NCBI GenBank assembly: GCA_030536575.1
Contig: JAUNPS010000019.1
Location: 1-64,000, forward strand
Direction: 5' to 3'
DNA: 64,000 nucleotides
Source of the DNA: Eubacteriales bacterium
GTDB lineage: Bacteria > Bacillota > Clostridia > Lachnospirales > Lachnospiraceae
Below are positions 18,220 through 26,670 of the stretch, in pieces. The translations under genes and the position numbers were made by a program. How positions within the stretch are numbered: the stretch's first letter is position 1; each line of letters starts with the position of its first letter. The notes under the pieces were generated by a model that saw only the letters and a list, made by a program, of their open reading frames with translations, ran no database searches and had not been told where the DNA came from.

Positions 18220-18225
18220 CAGAAA

Positions 18226-18717
18226 ATGGGAAGACCGCAGCAAAGAGGAAATTCCTACCAGACAAGAACTTATATCGACGGAAATACCGTCCGCAGAGTA
18301 CAATACACCGCTGTTCCGGAAGAACAGCCATCCAGACAGAAACAGCAAAGAAGACGCACGAACACTTCCACGCGGAAAAACCGGGAGCGTGCCCTTCAGA
18401 TGAATCTGGGTTACGTGGGATTTTTAACGGCCGCGGCCGTTGCATCCCTGTTTGTGTGCGTGAATTATCTGCAAGTGCAGTCTGAAAACACCACCCTGCG
18501 AAACCAGATCACCACACTGGAGAGTAATTACAGCGACCTGAAGCTGGAAAACGACGAAAACTACGCGAAAGCCCTGTCCTCCGTAGATCTGGAGTATGTC
18601 CGCGACGTGGCGATCAACCAGCTTGGCATGGTCTATGCCTCCACCAGCCAGGTCGTGACCTACGACGACCAGAAAGGCGACTTTGTAAGACAGTATGAAG
18701 ATGTTCCCACAGAATAG
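18226..18717 (+). CDS. ftsL: FtsL-like division protein
   Basis: Bitopic membrane protein expected to act in the FtsL-FtsB-FtsQ complex that activates septal synthesis. The 163-residue protein has a basic, Gln/Arg-rich cytoplasmic region of about 57 residues, a single membrane helix (about 60-80) and an extracellular coiled coil (ENTTLRNQITTLESNYSDLKLEND). The short C-terminal region ends near QLGMVYAS. Sequence conservation in this family is low; the assignment rests on this architecture and its place between rsmH and a class B PBP. Confidence 0.82.
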   Translation: MGRPQQRGNSYQTRTYIDGNTVRRVQYTAVPEEQPSRQKQQRRRTNTSTRKNRERALQMNLGYVGFLTAAAVASLFVCVNYLQVQSENTTLRNQITTLESNYSDLKLENDENYAKALSSVDLEYVRDVAINQLGMVYASTSQVVTYDDQKGDFVRQYEDVPTE

Positions 18718-18751
18718 GAACGGTTTCTGACAGAAAACGGCAGGTGACAGA

Positions 18752-20842
18752 TTGAGAAAAAAAAGAACACCGAAATTTACGAAGAAAATGCAAATAAAGC
18801 TTATGGCGATATTTGCATTTGTTTTATTAATCCTTGTGGGTTTGAATATCCGGATTGCCTACATTAATATGAAAAGCGGCGATACCTACACCCGGCAGGT
18901 TCTTTCCCAGAAGGAATACGACAGCCAGACCATTCCCTACCGCCGGGGCGAGATCCAGGACCGGAACGGAAATGTGCTGGCCAGAAGTGAAAAAGTCTAT
19001 AACCTGATCCTGGACTGCTACCAGGTAAACTCCGACGAAAAATATATCGAACCTACTGTGCGTGCCCTGGTGTCCGTGTTTGGGATCGACGAAGATAAGG
19101 CGCGCAGCCTGATCACAGCGGAAGATACGAAAGACAGCCGCTACCAGATCCTCAAAAAGCAGTTGACTGCCGAAGAAAAAGAGGCATTTGAGGCATACGT
19201 TTCCACCGAGGATAAGAATCTTACCACAGAACAGGTTCAGGAGAAAAACCGGGTTCAGGGAATCTGGTTCGAAGAAACATATCAAAGAGAATACCTGATG
19301 AATACTTTGGCGAGCAATGTCCTCGGTTTTTCCAACAGCATAAACCAGGGCGTCTGCGGCATCGAAGCTTACTATGACGATATCTTAAACGGCACCAACG
19401 GCCGGGAATACGGCTATCTGAACACCGACTCCGAGCTGGAACGCACCGTGATCGAACCGGAGCACGGGAATACCGTCGTGTCGACCATCGATGTAAATAT
19501 CCAGCAGATCGTCGAAAAATACATTGCCGAATTTGACGAAGAATACGGAGACGGTCCGAACAGCGAAGAGACCAACGGAAAAGGCAGCAAGACCACCGGC
19601 GTCATTGTCGCGGATCCGAATAACGGAGAAATTCTGGCGATGGCCACGAACCATGGTTTCGACCTGAACAATCCCCAGGATCTGAGCAGCCTGTATACCG
19701 AAAGCGAGCTGGCGGCCATGACAGACAAGGAGACTTCCGCAGCCCTGACCAGCATGTGGTCGAACTTCTGCGTATCCGAAGACTATGAGCCGGGGTCGGT
19801 ATTCAAGCCGGTTACGGTGGCGTCGGCTTTGGAGTGCGGCGCGCTCACCGGAGACGAGACCTTTGTCTGTGACGGCGGGGAATTTGTGACAGATACTCAG
19901 ATCAACTGTGACAATGTTTATGGCCATGGGACGGAAACGCTCAGCGACGCGATTGCCAATTCCTGCAATGACGCGCTGATGCAGATTGCCTTTAAAATGA
20001 AAGTCGACAATTTCTGCCGTTACCAGAATCTGTTTTATTTCGGAAGCCGCACCGGCATCGATCTGCCGAACGAGAGCACCGGCACGGTCTACAGCGAAAA
20101 TAACATGCACGAAGTAGAACTGGCCACCAGTTCCTTCGGCCAGAGCCTGACCTGCACCATGGTTCAGGAAGTGGCGGCTTTTTCCGCCGTCATTAACGGC
20201 GGATACTATTATCGTCCGCACGTGGTGCGCCAGATTAAAAACGCCGACGGCGCTGTGGTGAAGAATATTGAACCGACGCTTCTGCGTCAGCCGATTTCTT
20301 CTAAAACTTCTTCGATGCTCCGGGAATACCTGGAAGCGGGCGTTTCCGGCGGAACCGGCCAGAAAGCGCGGGTTCCGGGCTACCGGGTAGGCGGAAAGAC
20401 CGGGACGGCGGAAAAATATCCCCGTGGAAACGGGAAGTATCTGGTATCCTTTATCGGGGCTGCACCCATTGACGATCCCCAGGTGGTGGTCTATGTGATT
20501 ATCGACGAACCGAATGTGGAAGATCAGGCGACCGGCGGCTACGCGATGGTGATTGCCCGGAAGATCATGATGGAAATCCTTCCTTATCTGAACATCCCTC
20601 AGACCGAGGAGATCGACGAACAGCTTCTTTACGAGCTGGGCCTCACCTGGGAGGAAGCCCAGGGGGGACGGATCATCGAGACCGAGACGGCCGAAACGAA
20701 TGAGGACGGAACACCGGTGGAAAGTACGGAAGAGTCCATTGCGTCGAATCCGAATGTGCCAAGCCCTCTGGAAGCGACCGATTCGGATGACCAGCTTCCT
20801 TCTGACGACAGTGTGACGGCGGAAGAACTGCTCGCCGAATAG
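18752..20842 (+). CDS. Class B penicillin-binding protein, FtsI/SpoVD type (first of two)
   Basis: Bitopic transpeptidase that crosslinks septal or spore peptidoglycan with a SEDS partner. A membrane helix lies near residues 15-35, followed by the class B dimerisation domain (YRRGEIQDRNG). The active-site motifs are SVFK near 350, SCN near 404 and KTGT near 548. The last 60 residues are acidic and Ser/Thr-rich and contain no PASTA domain. The start is TTG 18752 with AGGTGA upstream. An inserted 142-bp repeat separates it from the second PBP gene. Whether this or the neighbour is the sporulation-specific copy cannot be decided from sequence. Confidence 0.88.
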   Translation: MRKKRTPKFTKKMQIKLMAIFAFVLLILVGLNIRIAYINMKSGDTYTRQVLSQKEYDSQTIPYRRGEIQDRNGNVLARSEKVYNLILDCYQVNSDEKYIEPTVRALVSVFGIDEDKARSLITAEDTKDSRYQILKKQLTAEEKEAFEAYVSTEDKNLTTEQVQEKNRVQGIWFEETYQREYLMNTLASNVLGFSNSINQGVCGIEAYYDDILNGTNGREYGYLNTDSELERTVIEPEHGNTVVSTIDVNIQQIVEKYIAEFDEEYGDGPNSEETNGKGSKTTGVIVADPNNGEILAMATNHGFDLNNPQDLSSLYTESELAAMTDKETSAALTSMWSNFCVSEDYEPGSVFKPVTVASALECGALTGDETFVCDGGEFVTDTQINCDNVYGHGTETLSDAIANSCNDALMQIAFKMKVDNFCRYQNLFYFGSRTGIDLPNESTGTVYSENNMHEVELATSSFGQSLTCTMVQEVAAFSAVINGGYYYRPHVVRQIKNADGAVVKNIEPTLLRQPISSKTSSMLREYLEAGVSGGTGQKARVPGYRVGGKTGTAEKYPRGNGKYLVSFIGAAPIDDPQVVVYVIIDEPNVEDQATGGYAMVIARKIMMEILPYLNIPQTEEIDEQLLYELGLTWEEAQGGRIIETETAETNEDGTPVESTEESIASNPNVPSPLEATDSDDQLPSDDSVTAEELLAE

Positions 20843-20872
20843 AATTTTGGCCTGTTGCCCGCGGGCATAAAC

Positions 20873-21014
20873 GTTACTGTGCACTCGTACCTCGTTCCAG
20901 TAACAATTCACAGGCTCATTTTAAGTTTTGCTTCGCAAAAGAGCCTGCTCACACCTGAATCACGTTCTTACGTACCTGAGCAGCTAAGTGCTCAGGTACT
21001 GTCTGAACAGTAAC
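20873..21014 (-). repeat. 142-bp inverted-terminus repeat, copy 1
   Basis: This copy is inverted relative to the other four. It begins GTTACTGTGCA and ends TGAACAGTAAC, giving near-perfect 11-bp terminal inverted repeats. Inside are an 11-bp stem (GTACCTGAGCA/TGCTCAGGTAC) and a second stem built from CAGGCTC/GAGCCTG around TTTTGC-GAA-GCAAAA. It encodes no protein and lies between the two PBP genes. Confidence 0.92.
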
Positions 21015-21019
21015 GGAAT

Positions 21020-21071
21020 AAACCTCAGAAAAGCTGCTATACATAATAGTAAAGCTTTGATGAGGTTTTTT
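21020..21071 (+). promoter_or_regulatory. Terminator-like hairpin holding the ribosome binding site of the second PBP
   Basis: AAACCTCA (21020-21027) pairs with TGAGGTTT (21061-21068), and AAAGCT (21030-21035) pairs with AGCTTT (21053-21058), with a run of six T from 21066. The right arm contains GATGAGG, the presumed ribosome binding site for the TTG start at 21074. The fold could terminate transcription or hide the binding site, so expression of the downstream gene may be conditional. No ligand or leader peptide is evident. Confidence 0.5.
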
Positions 21072-21073
21072 CT

Positions 21074-22843
21074 TTGGAAAAAGAACATGACCGGGGGCGG
21101 ATCCACACCTTTCATCGGAAAAAGATCGTCCTGATTTTTGCGCTCTGCGGCGGCGTCCTGCTTTTTCTGATCGGCCGCCTGGGAAAGCTGATGCTGTACG
21201 ATTCGGAATATTACAGCCAGAAAGCCCAGCAGCTCCACGAGCGGGAACGGGATATCAAGGCGGCCAGAGGCCGGATTCTGGACGCGAACGGCACGGTTTT
21301 GGCGGACAATAAGGCCGTATGCACCATTTCAGTCATTCACAGCCAGATCAAAGAACCGGAAAAAGTGATCGAGGTTCTGTCAGCCGAACTGGGAATGGAT
21401 GAGGAAAAGGTACGCAAGAGAGTGGAGAAGGTCAGCTCCATTGAGCGGATTCAGACGAATGTGGAGAAAGAAGTGGGCGACCGGATCCGGGAATACAATC
21501 TGGCAGGTGTTAAGGTGGATGAGGATTTCCGCCGCTATTATCCCTTCGGGGAGCTGGCCTCCAAGGTGCTGGGTTTTACCGGAAGCGATAACCAGGGAAT
21601 CGTGGGGCTGGAGGTTAAATATGACGACGTGCTGGCCGGGGATGCGGGGCAGATCCTGACGATGACGGATGCGCGGGGCGTGGAGCTGGCGGATACGGGG
21701 GAGAGCCGGCTGGAACCCGTGGAAGGGTATGACCTATATATCAGCCTGGACCGCAATATTCAGGAGTATGTCCAGCAGGCGGCTTACCGGGTCATGGAGC
21801 AGAAGCAGGCGGACTCGGTTTCCATCCTGCTGATGCGGCCGGACAACGGGGAGATCCTGGCAATGGCGAATGTGCCGGAATTTGATCTGAATGACCCCTT
21901 TACCCTGCCGGAAGGCACGGATGACGGACTGACTGACGCCGAAAAACAGGATGCGTTAAACCAGATGTGGCGAAACGGGTGCCTGAATGATACCTACGAG
22001 CCGGGCTCCACATTTAAGATCATCACCGCTGCGGCCGGGCTGGAAGAGGGCGTGGTGAGCCTGACGGATACCTTTTCCTGTCCGGGGTATAAAATCGTGG
22101 AAGATCGAAGAATCCGCTGTCACAAAACGGCGGGCCACGGGGCGGAAACCTTCGTGCAGGGAGCCATGAATTCCTGCAATCCGGTCTTCATCGAAGTGGG
22201 CCTGCGCCTGGGAATCGACAATATTTATAAATATTTTAACCAATTCGGCCTCATGACCAAAACGGGCATCGACCTGCCGGGCGAAGCTGCCACGATTATG
22301 CATAAAAAAGAAAACATGGGGCTTGTGGAGCTGGCTACGGTTTCCTTCGGACAGTCATTCCAGATTACGCCGGTGCAGCTTGCAGCTACCGTTTCTTCGA
22401 TTATCAACGGCGGCCTCCGCGTGACGCCCCACTTCGGCGTAGAAGTCCGGACAAAAGACGGAACCCTCGTGGAAGTCTGCCAGTATCCGGAAGGCGAGCG
22501 CATCGTCTCCGAAGAGACCTCAGAAAAAATGCGCTACATCCTGGAACAGGTCGTCGACGGCGGATCCGGCAAAAACGCCTATATCGAGGGCTACCACATT
22601 GGCGGGAAAACAGCCACCTCCGAAACCCTTCCGCGAAGCGCCCACAAATACATTTCCTCCTTTATCGGTTTCACCCCGGCCTCCGCCCCGCAGGTTCTGG
22701 GCCTCTGCGTCATCCGCAATCCCCAGGGCACCTACTACGGCGGCACAATCGCCGCCCCGGTGATGAAAGATATTTTCGAGAATATCCTGCCATACCTGGG
22801 AATCGAGAAGGAGGAGACGACGGAGACGGAAAGCGAGTCGTGA
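21074..22843 (+). CDS. Class B penicillin-binding protein, SpoVD/FtsI type (second of two)
   Basis: 589-residue bitopic transpeptidase with a membrane helix near 18-37, the class B region (AARGRILDANG) and catalytic motifs STFK near 310 and SCN near 367. The third motif reads KTATS near 511, where most PBPs have KTG. It has no PASTA domain and ends in an acidic tail. TTG 21074 is the start, eight bases after GAGG inside a hairpin. The stop codon lies within the end of a 142-bp repeat. It is a tandem paralogue of the preceding gene; one is probably vegetative and the other sporulation-specific, but which is unknown. Confidence 0.86.
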   Translation: MEKEHDRGRIHTFHRKKIVLIFALCGGVLLFLIGRLGKLMLYDSEYYSQKAQQLHERERDIKAARGRILDANGTVLADNKAVCTISVIHSQIKEPEKVIEVLSAELGMDEEKVRKRVEKVSSIERIQTNVEKEVGDRIREYNLAGVKVDEDFRRYYPFGELASKVLGFTGSDNQGIVGLEVKYDDVLAGDAGQILTMTDARGVELADTGESRLEPVEGYDLYISLDRNIQEYVQQAAYRVMEQKQADSVSILLMRPDNGEILAMANVPEFDLNDPFTLPEGTDDGLTDAEKQDALNQMWRNGCLNDTYEPGSTFKIITAAAGLEEGVVSLTDTFSCPGYKIVEDRRIRCHKTAGHGAETFVQGAMNSCNPVFIEVGLRLGIDNIYKYFNQFGLMTKTGIDLPGEAATIMHKKENMGLVELATVSFGQSFQITPVQLAATVSSIINGGLRVTPHFGVEVRTKDGTLVEVCQYPEGERIVSEETSEKMRYILEQVVDGGSGKNAYIEGYHIGGKTATSETLPRSAHKYISSFIGFTPASAPQVLGLCVIRNPQGTYYGGTIAAPVMKDIFENILPYLGIEKEETTETESES

Positions 22844-22980
22844 CTATTCAGACAGTACCTGAGCACTTAGCTGCTCAGGTACGTAAGAACGTGATTCAGG
22901 TGTGAGCAGGCTCTTTTGCGAAGCAAAACTTAAAATGAGCCTGTGAATCGTTACTGGAACGAGGTACGAGTAACAGGAAC
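22840..22980 (+). repeat. 142-bp inverted-terminus repeat, copy 2
   Basis: The left end reads GTGACTATTCA (consensus GTTACTGTTCA) and overlaps the stop codon of the second PBP gene at 22841-22843. Both internal stems are intact. The right end is slightly degraded and one base shorter. The element sits between the PBP gene and the mraY promoter. Confidence 0.9.
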
Positions 22981-23005
22981 ATCTCGGAAACCGCAACAAA
23001 TCCTC

Positions 23006-23034
23006 TTGCGCAAAGCCCGAAAAAGAATTATACT
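23006..23034 (+). promoter_or_regulatory. Internal promoter before mraY
   Basis: TTGCGC at 23006-23011 and TATACT at 23029-23034 are separated by 17 bp, just downstream of repeat copy 2. It would give mraY and later wall genes expression independent of the mraZ promoter. Confidence 0.65.
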
Positions 23035-23099
23035 ATATTCATCGTCTGACACTCCAAATCAGACCACAAATTCAGAAAATAGAACAAACGAGGTGCACC

Positions 23100-24065
23100 A
23101 TGTTATTAGGTACAGAAGTATTGATTCCCCTGTTAGCCGCATTCGCGATCAGCGTCGTCTTAAGCCCCATCGTCATTCCCTTCCTGCGGAAACTGAAAAT
23201 CGGGCAGACCGAACGCACCGAAGGCGTCCAGTCCCACCTGAAAAAAGCCGGAACCCCTACCATGGGCGGCCTGATCATCCTGATCAGCGTCCTGGTCACA
23301 TCCCTGTTTTTCATCAAAAGCTACCCGAACATCATCCCGGTGCTCTTTCTGACCCTCGGCTTCGGAATCATTGGCTTCCTGGACGATTACCTGAAAGTCG
23401 TCCTGCGCCGCTCCGACGGCCTTCTCCCCAAGCAGAAAATGCTGGGCCAGATCCTCGTAACGACGATTTTCCTGGTATACATTCTCGTAAAAGACAACAC
23501 CCTCCTGGAAATGCTGATCCCCTTCAGCGGCGGCAAATACTGGGACTGTAAGATCGTCACGATTCCCCTGGTCTATCTGGCCGTCATCGGAACCGTAAAC
23601 GGCGTAAACTTCACAGACGGCCTGGACGGCCTGGCCACCGGCGTGACCACCATGGTCGCCGTCTTCTTCACCGTCGTATCCATCGCCTACGGCGGCGGAA
23701 TCGAGCCGATCACCGCTGCAGTCGTAGGAGCACTGTTAGGCTTTTTGCTCTTTAACGTCCATCCGGCCCAGGTCTTCATGGGCGACACCGGCTCCCTGGC
23801 CCTCGGCGGCTTCGTGGCAGGCTGCGCCTACATGCTGCGCATGCCCTGGATCATCCTGATCGTCGGACTGGTTTACCTGGTGGAAGTCCTTTCCGTCATG
23901 ATCCAGGTGACGTATTTCAAAAAGACCGGAGGCAAGCGCTTCTTCAAAATGGCGCCCATCCATCACCATTTTGAGCTCTGCGGCTGGTCGGAAACGCGGG
24001 TAGTGGCAGTCTTTACGGTCATTACCGCATTACTGTGTCTGGTAGGCCTGGTTTTCCTCTCCTGA
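23100..24065 (+). CDS. mraY: Phospho-N-acetylmuramoyl-pentapeptide transferase
   Basis: Integral membrane enzyme making lipid I from UDP-MurNAc-pentapeptide and undecaprenyl phosphate. The 321-residue protein has about ten hydrophobic helices. Family motifs are GTPTMGG, DDYLKV near residue 98, the catalytic NGVNFTDGLDGLATG near 167, MGDTGSLALGG near 224 and HHHFELCGWSE near 287. GAGGTG precedes the ATG. Codons end predominantly in C, unlike some neighbours. Confidence 0.96.
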   Translation: MLLGTEVLIPLLAAFAISVVLSPIVIPFLRKLKIGQTERTEGVQSHLKKAGTPTMGGLIILISVLVTSLFFIKSYPNIIPVLFLTLGFGIIGFLDDYLKVVLRRSDGLLPKQKMLGQILVTTIFLVYILVKDNTLLEMLIPFSGGKYWDCKIVTIPLVYLAVIGTVNGVNFTDGLDGLATGVTTMVAVFFTVVSIAYGGGIEPITAAVVGALLGFLLFNVHPAQVFMGDTGSLALGGFVAGCAYMLRMPWIILIVGLVYLVEVLSVMIQVTYFKKTGGKRFFKMAPIHHHFELCGWSETRVVAVFTVITALLCLVGLVFLS

Positions 24066-24111
24066 GGATCAGGCCTTTTGGCTTTTCACGAAAAAACGTA
24101 GGAGGTAACAC

Positions 24112-25467
24112 ATGGATCTGAAGCAAAAAAAAGTCCTGGTATTCGGAACCGGAATCAGCGGGATCGGCGCAGCCGGACTCCTGGAAAAAACGGGTTCCCT
24201 GCCGGTTCTGTATGACAGCAATGAAAAACTGGAACCGTCCGAAATCCGAAAAAAACTCCCGGCAGACAGCCAGGCAGAGATCCTCATCGGAGAACTGCCG
24301 GAAGAAAAACTTTCGGAGCTGTCCCTTGTAGTCCTAAGCCCCGGCGTCCCCACGGATCTGCCCCTGGTAAACCGGATGCGTCAGGCCGGACTCCCGATCT
24401 GGGGCGAAATCGAACTCGCCTATGAAAACAGCGCCGGAGATATCCTGGCCATTACCGGGACGAACGGGAAAACCACGACCACCAGCCTGCTGGGCGAAAT
24501 CATGAAGCACCATCAGGAAAACACCTTCGTGGTGGGAAATATCGGGACGCCCTATACCGAAGAAGTCCTGAAAATGAACGAAAATTCTATCACAGTGGCG
24601 GAAATCAGCAGCTTCCAGTTAGAAACCATCGACCGGTTCCGTCCCCGCGTAAGCGCGATCCTGAACATTACGCCGGATCACCTGAACCGCCACCACACCA
24701 TGGAAGAGTACATAAGAGTCAAAGAACTCATTACGAAAAACCAGACGGAAGCCGACACCTGCGTCCTGAACTACGAAGACCCGGTGCTGCGCGCCTTCGG
24801 CCAGACCCTGTCCTGCCAGGTTCTATTTTTCAGCAGTATGCATAAACTGGAAAAAGGACTGTGGTTAGAAGGCGAAGAAATCCAGTACGGGGACGGGACG
24901 AAAACGGTTCCGGTCATCCGCACTTCCGAACTGAACATCCTTGGCCGCCACAACCACGAAAACGTGATGGCCGCCGTCGGCATGGCCCTTTCCTACGGAA
25001 TCCCACTGGAAGAGATCCAGTACGTCCTGAAACGGTTCGTCGCCGTAGAACACCGCATCGAATTCGTATGCGAAAAGAACGGCGTGGCATACTATAATGA
25101 CTCCAAAGGCACGAACCCGGATGCCGCCATCAAAGGCATCCAGGCCATGAACCGCCCCACCGTCCTGATCGGCGGCGGTTACGACAAAGGTTCGGACTTC
25201 GAAGAGTGGATTCAGGCATTTGACGGAAAAGTGCGTTATCTCGTCCTCCTTGGACAGACGCGGGAGAAGATTGCGGAAACCGCCAGAAAATGCGGGTTTA
25301 CGGACATTATCCTGGTGGATACCTTTGAGGAGGCCGTGCGTGTCAGCGCCGAAAAGGCACAGAGAGGCGATGCGGTCTTACTGTCCCCGGCCTGTGCGAG
25401 CTGGGGCATGTTCCCGAACTACGAAGTACGGGGACGGATGTTTAAAGAGCTGGTGCGGGCTCTGTAA
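24112..25467 (+). CDS. murD: UDP-N-acetylmuramoylalanine--D-glutamate ligase
   Basis: Cytoplasmic ATP-dependent ligase adding D-glutamate to UDP-MurNAc-L-Ala. An N-terminal Rossmann domain (GTGISGIGAAGLL) is followed by the ATP loop ITGTNGKTTTTS near residue 117, NITPDHLNRH near 185, HNHENVMAA near 282 and YNDSKGTNPDA near 327. The 451-residue length is normal. A textbook GGAGGT ends six bases before the ATG. It lies 46 bp after mraY. Confidence 0.96.
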   Translation: MDLKQKKVLVFGTGISGIGAAGLLEKTGSLPVLYDSNEKLEPSEIRKKLPADSQAEILIGELPEEKLSELSLVVLSPGVPTDLPLVNRMRQAGLPIWGEIELAYENSAGDILAITGTNGKTTTTSLLGEIMKHHQENTFVVGNIGTPYTEEVLKMNENSITVAEISSFQLETIDRFRPRVSAILNITPDHLNRHHTMEEYIRVKELITKNQTEADTCVLNYEDPVLRAFGQTLSCQVLFFSSMHKLEKGLWLEGEEIQYGDGTKTVPVIRTSELNILGRHNHENVMAAVGMALSYGIPLEEIQYVLKRFVAVEHRIEFVCEKNGVAYYNDSKGTNPDAAIKGIQAMNRPTVLIGGGYDKGSDFEEWIQAFDGKVRYLVLLGQTREKIAETARKCGFTDIILVDTFEEAVRVSAEKAQRGDAVLLSPACASWGMFPNYEVRGRMFKELVRAL

Positions 25468-25511
25468 AGGAAGGCCCGTATCCGGCCAGAAAATCGGAAA
25501 AGGGGAATGCA

Positions 25512-26627
25512 ATGAGCCGCAGGGCTGAAAAGCAGGATATCACACTAATGATTCTGGTGATGGTTCTGGTGGCCTTTGGCCTGATCACCCTGTACAGTAC
25601 GAGTGCCTGGAACGGGCAGGTAAAGTTTAAAGATCCCGCCTATTATTTCAAAAAACAGTTTTTTGCCACCCTTTTGGGATTGGCGGCCATGCTGTTTATT
25701 TCCAGGATGGATTACCATATTTTCGAGAAATATGCGGTGTGGGCTTACGTGCTTTCGCTGATTTTATCCGGGCTGGTGCTGCTGGTGGGGGATTCCTATA
25801 ACGGCTCGAAACGCTGGCTCTCCCTTGGCCCCCTGTCCTTCCAGCCGGCGGAATTCGCCAAGCTGGCCGTGATCCTCTTCCTATCGAAAGTGATCAGCAG
25901 CCAGAAGCAGAAACGAAAGGGCGGAATTCTGTCCCTTGTCCGGGTAATGCTTCTGATCCTGCCGATTGTGGGGCTGGTCGGCACGAATAACCTGAGCACT
26001 GCCATCATTATCCTGGGGATCGGCGTCATTTTAGTCTTTGTCTCCCATCCCCGCTACCTGCCTTTCCTGGGACTTGGCGGGATCGGCGTGGCCTTCATCG
26101 CCGTCTTCCTGGGAATGGAATCCTACCGCTTGGAGCGCCTGGCAATCTGGCGTGATCCGGAAAGCTACGAAAAAGGTTTCCAGACCATCCAGGGCCTCTA
26201 CGCCATCGGTTCCGGCGGCCTCTTCGGCAAAGGCTTAGGAGAGAGCATCCAGAAACTGGGGTTTGTGCCGGAAGCGCAGAACGACATGATTTTTTCGATT
26301 ATCTGCGAGGAACTGGGGCTTGCGGGAGCCGCGGCCCTGATTCTGATTTTTCTGGTGCTGATCTGGCGGTTCATGGTGATTTCCACCCATGCGCCGGATC
26401 TGTTCGGCGCACTTGCCGCGGCGGGCATTATGGGGCACATTGCAATCCAGGTGATCTTAAATGTGGCGGTGGTGACGAATACCATTCCAAATACTGGAAT
26501 TACCCTCCCGTTTATCAGCTACGGCGGGACATCCGTGCTGTTTCTGCTCTCGGAGATGGGGCTGGCCATGAGCATTGCCCGGAAATCCTCCCTGGGAACC
26601 CCGGATAGAAGTGGCAAAATCGGATAA
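25512..26627 (+). CDS. ftsW: SEDS peptidoglycan polymerase FtsW/SpoVE
   Basis: Polytopic glycosyltransferase that polymerises lipid II together with a class B PBP. The 371-residue protein has about ten membrane helices. SEDS motifs are LYSTSAW in the first helix, GSKRWLSLG near residue 97, FQPAEFAKLA near 108 and the C-terminal NTGITLPFISYGGTS. With two class B PBPs upstream, it may pair with either during division or cortex synthesis; the sequence does not separate FtsW from SpoVE. The symbol is given in the broad sense. Confidence 0.9.
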   Translation: MSRRAEKQDITLMILVMVLVAFGLITLYSTSAWNGQVKFKDPAYYFKKQFFATLLGLAAMLFISRMDYHIFEKYAVWAYVLSLILSGLVLLVGDSYNGSKRWLSLGPLSFQPAEFAKLAVILFLSKVISSQKQKRKGGILSLVRVMLLILPIVGLVGTNNLSTAIIILGIGVILVFVSHPRYLPFLGLGGIGVAFIAVFLGMESYRLERLAIWRDPESYEKGFQTIQGLYAIGSGGLFGKGLGESIQKLGFVPEAQNDMIFSIICEELGLAGAAALILIFLVLIWRFMVISTHAPDLFGALAAAGIMGHIAIQVILNVAVVTNTIPNTGITLPFISYGGTSVLFLLSEMGLAMSIARKSSLGTPDRSGKIG

Positions 26628-26670
26628 AATGCATAGAATAAGATAGAGTGTATTGTCCGGGGGAATCTCT

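Noticed and set aside
19385-20911. Minus-strand 508-codon frame beginning in repeat copy 1
   Set aside because: It opens with the repeat-derived NCYWNEVRV segment and continues antisense to the first PBP gene. No protein family is recognisable.
22943-23551. Plus-strand frame starting inside repeat copy 2 and running into mraY
   Set aside because: It is out of frame with mraY, its start comes from the repeat (NRYWNEVRV), and its residue content is typical of an off-frame translation.
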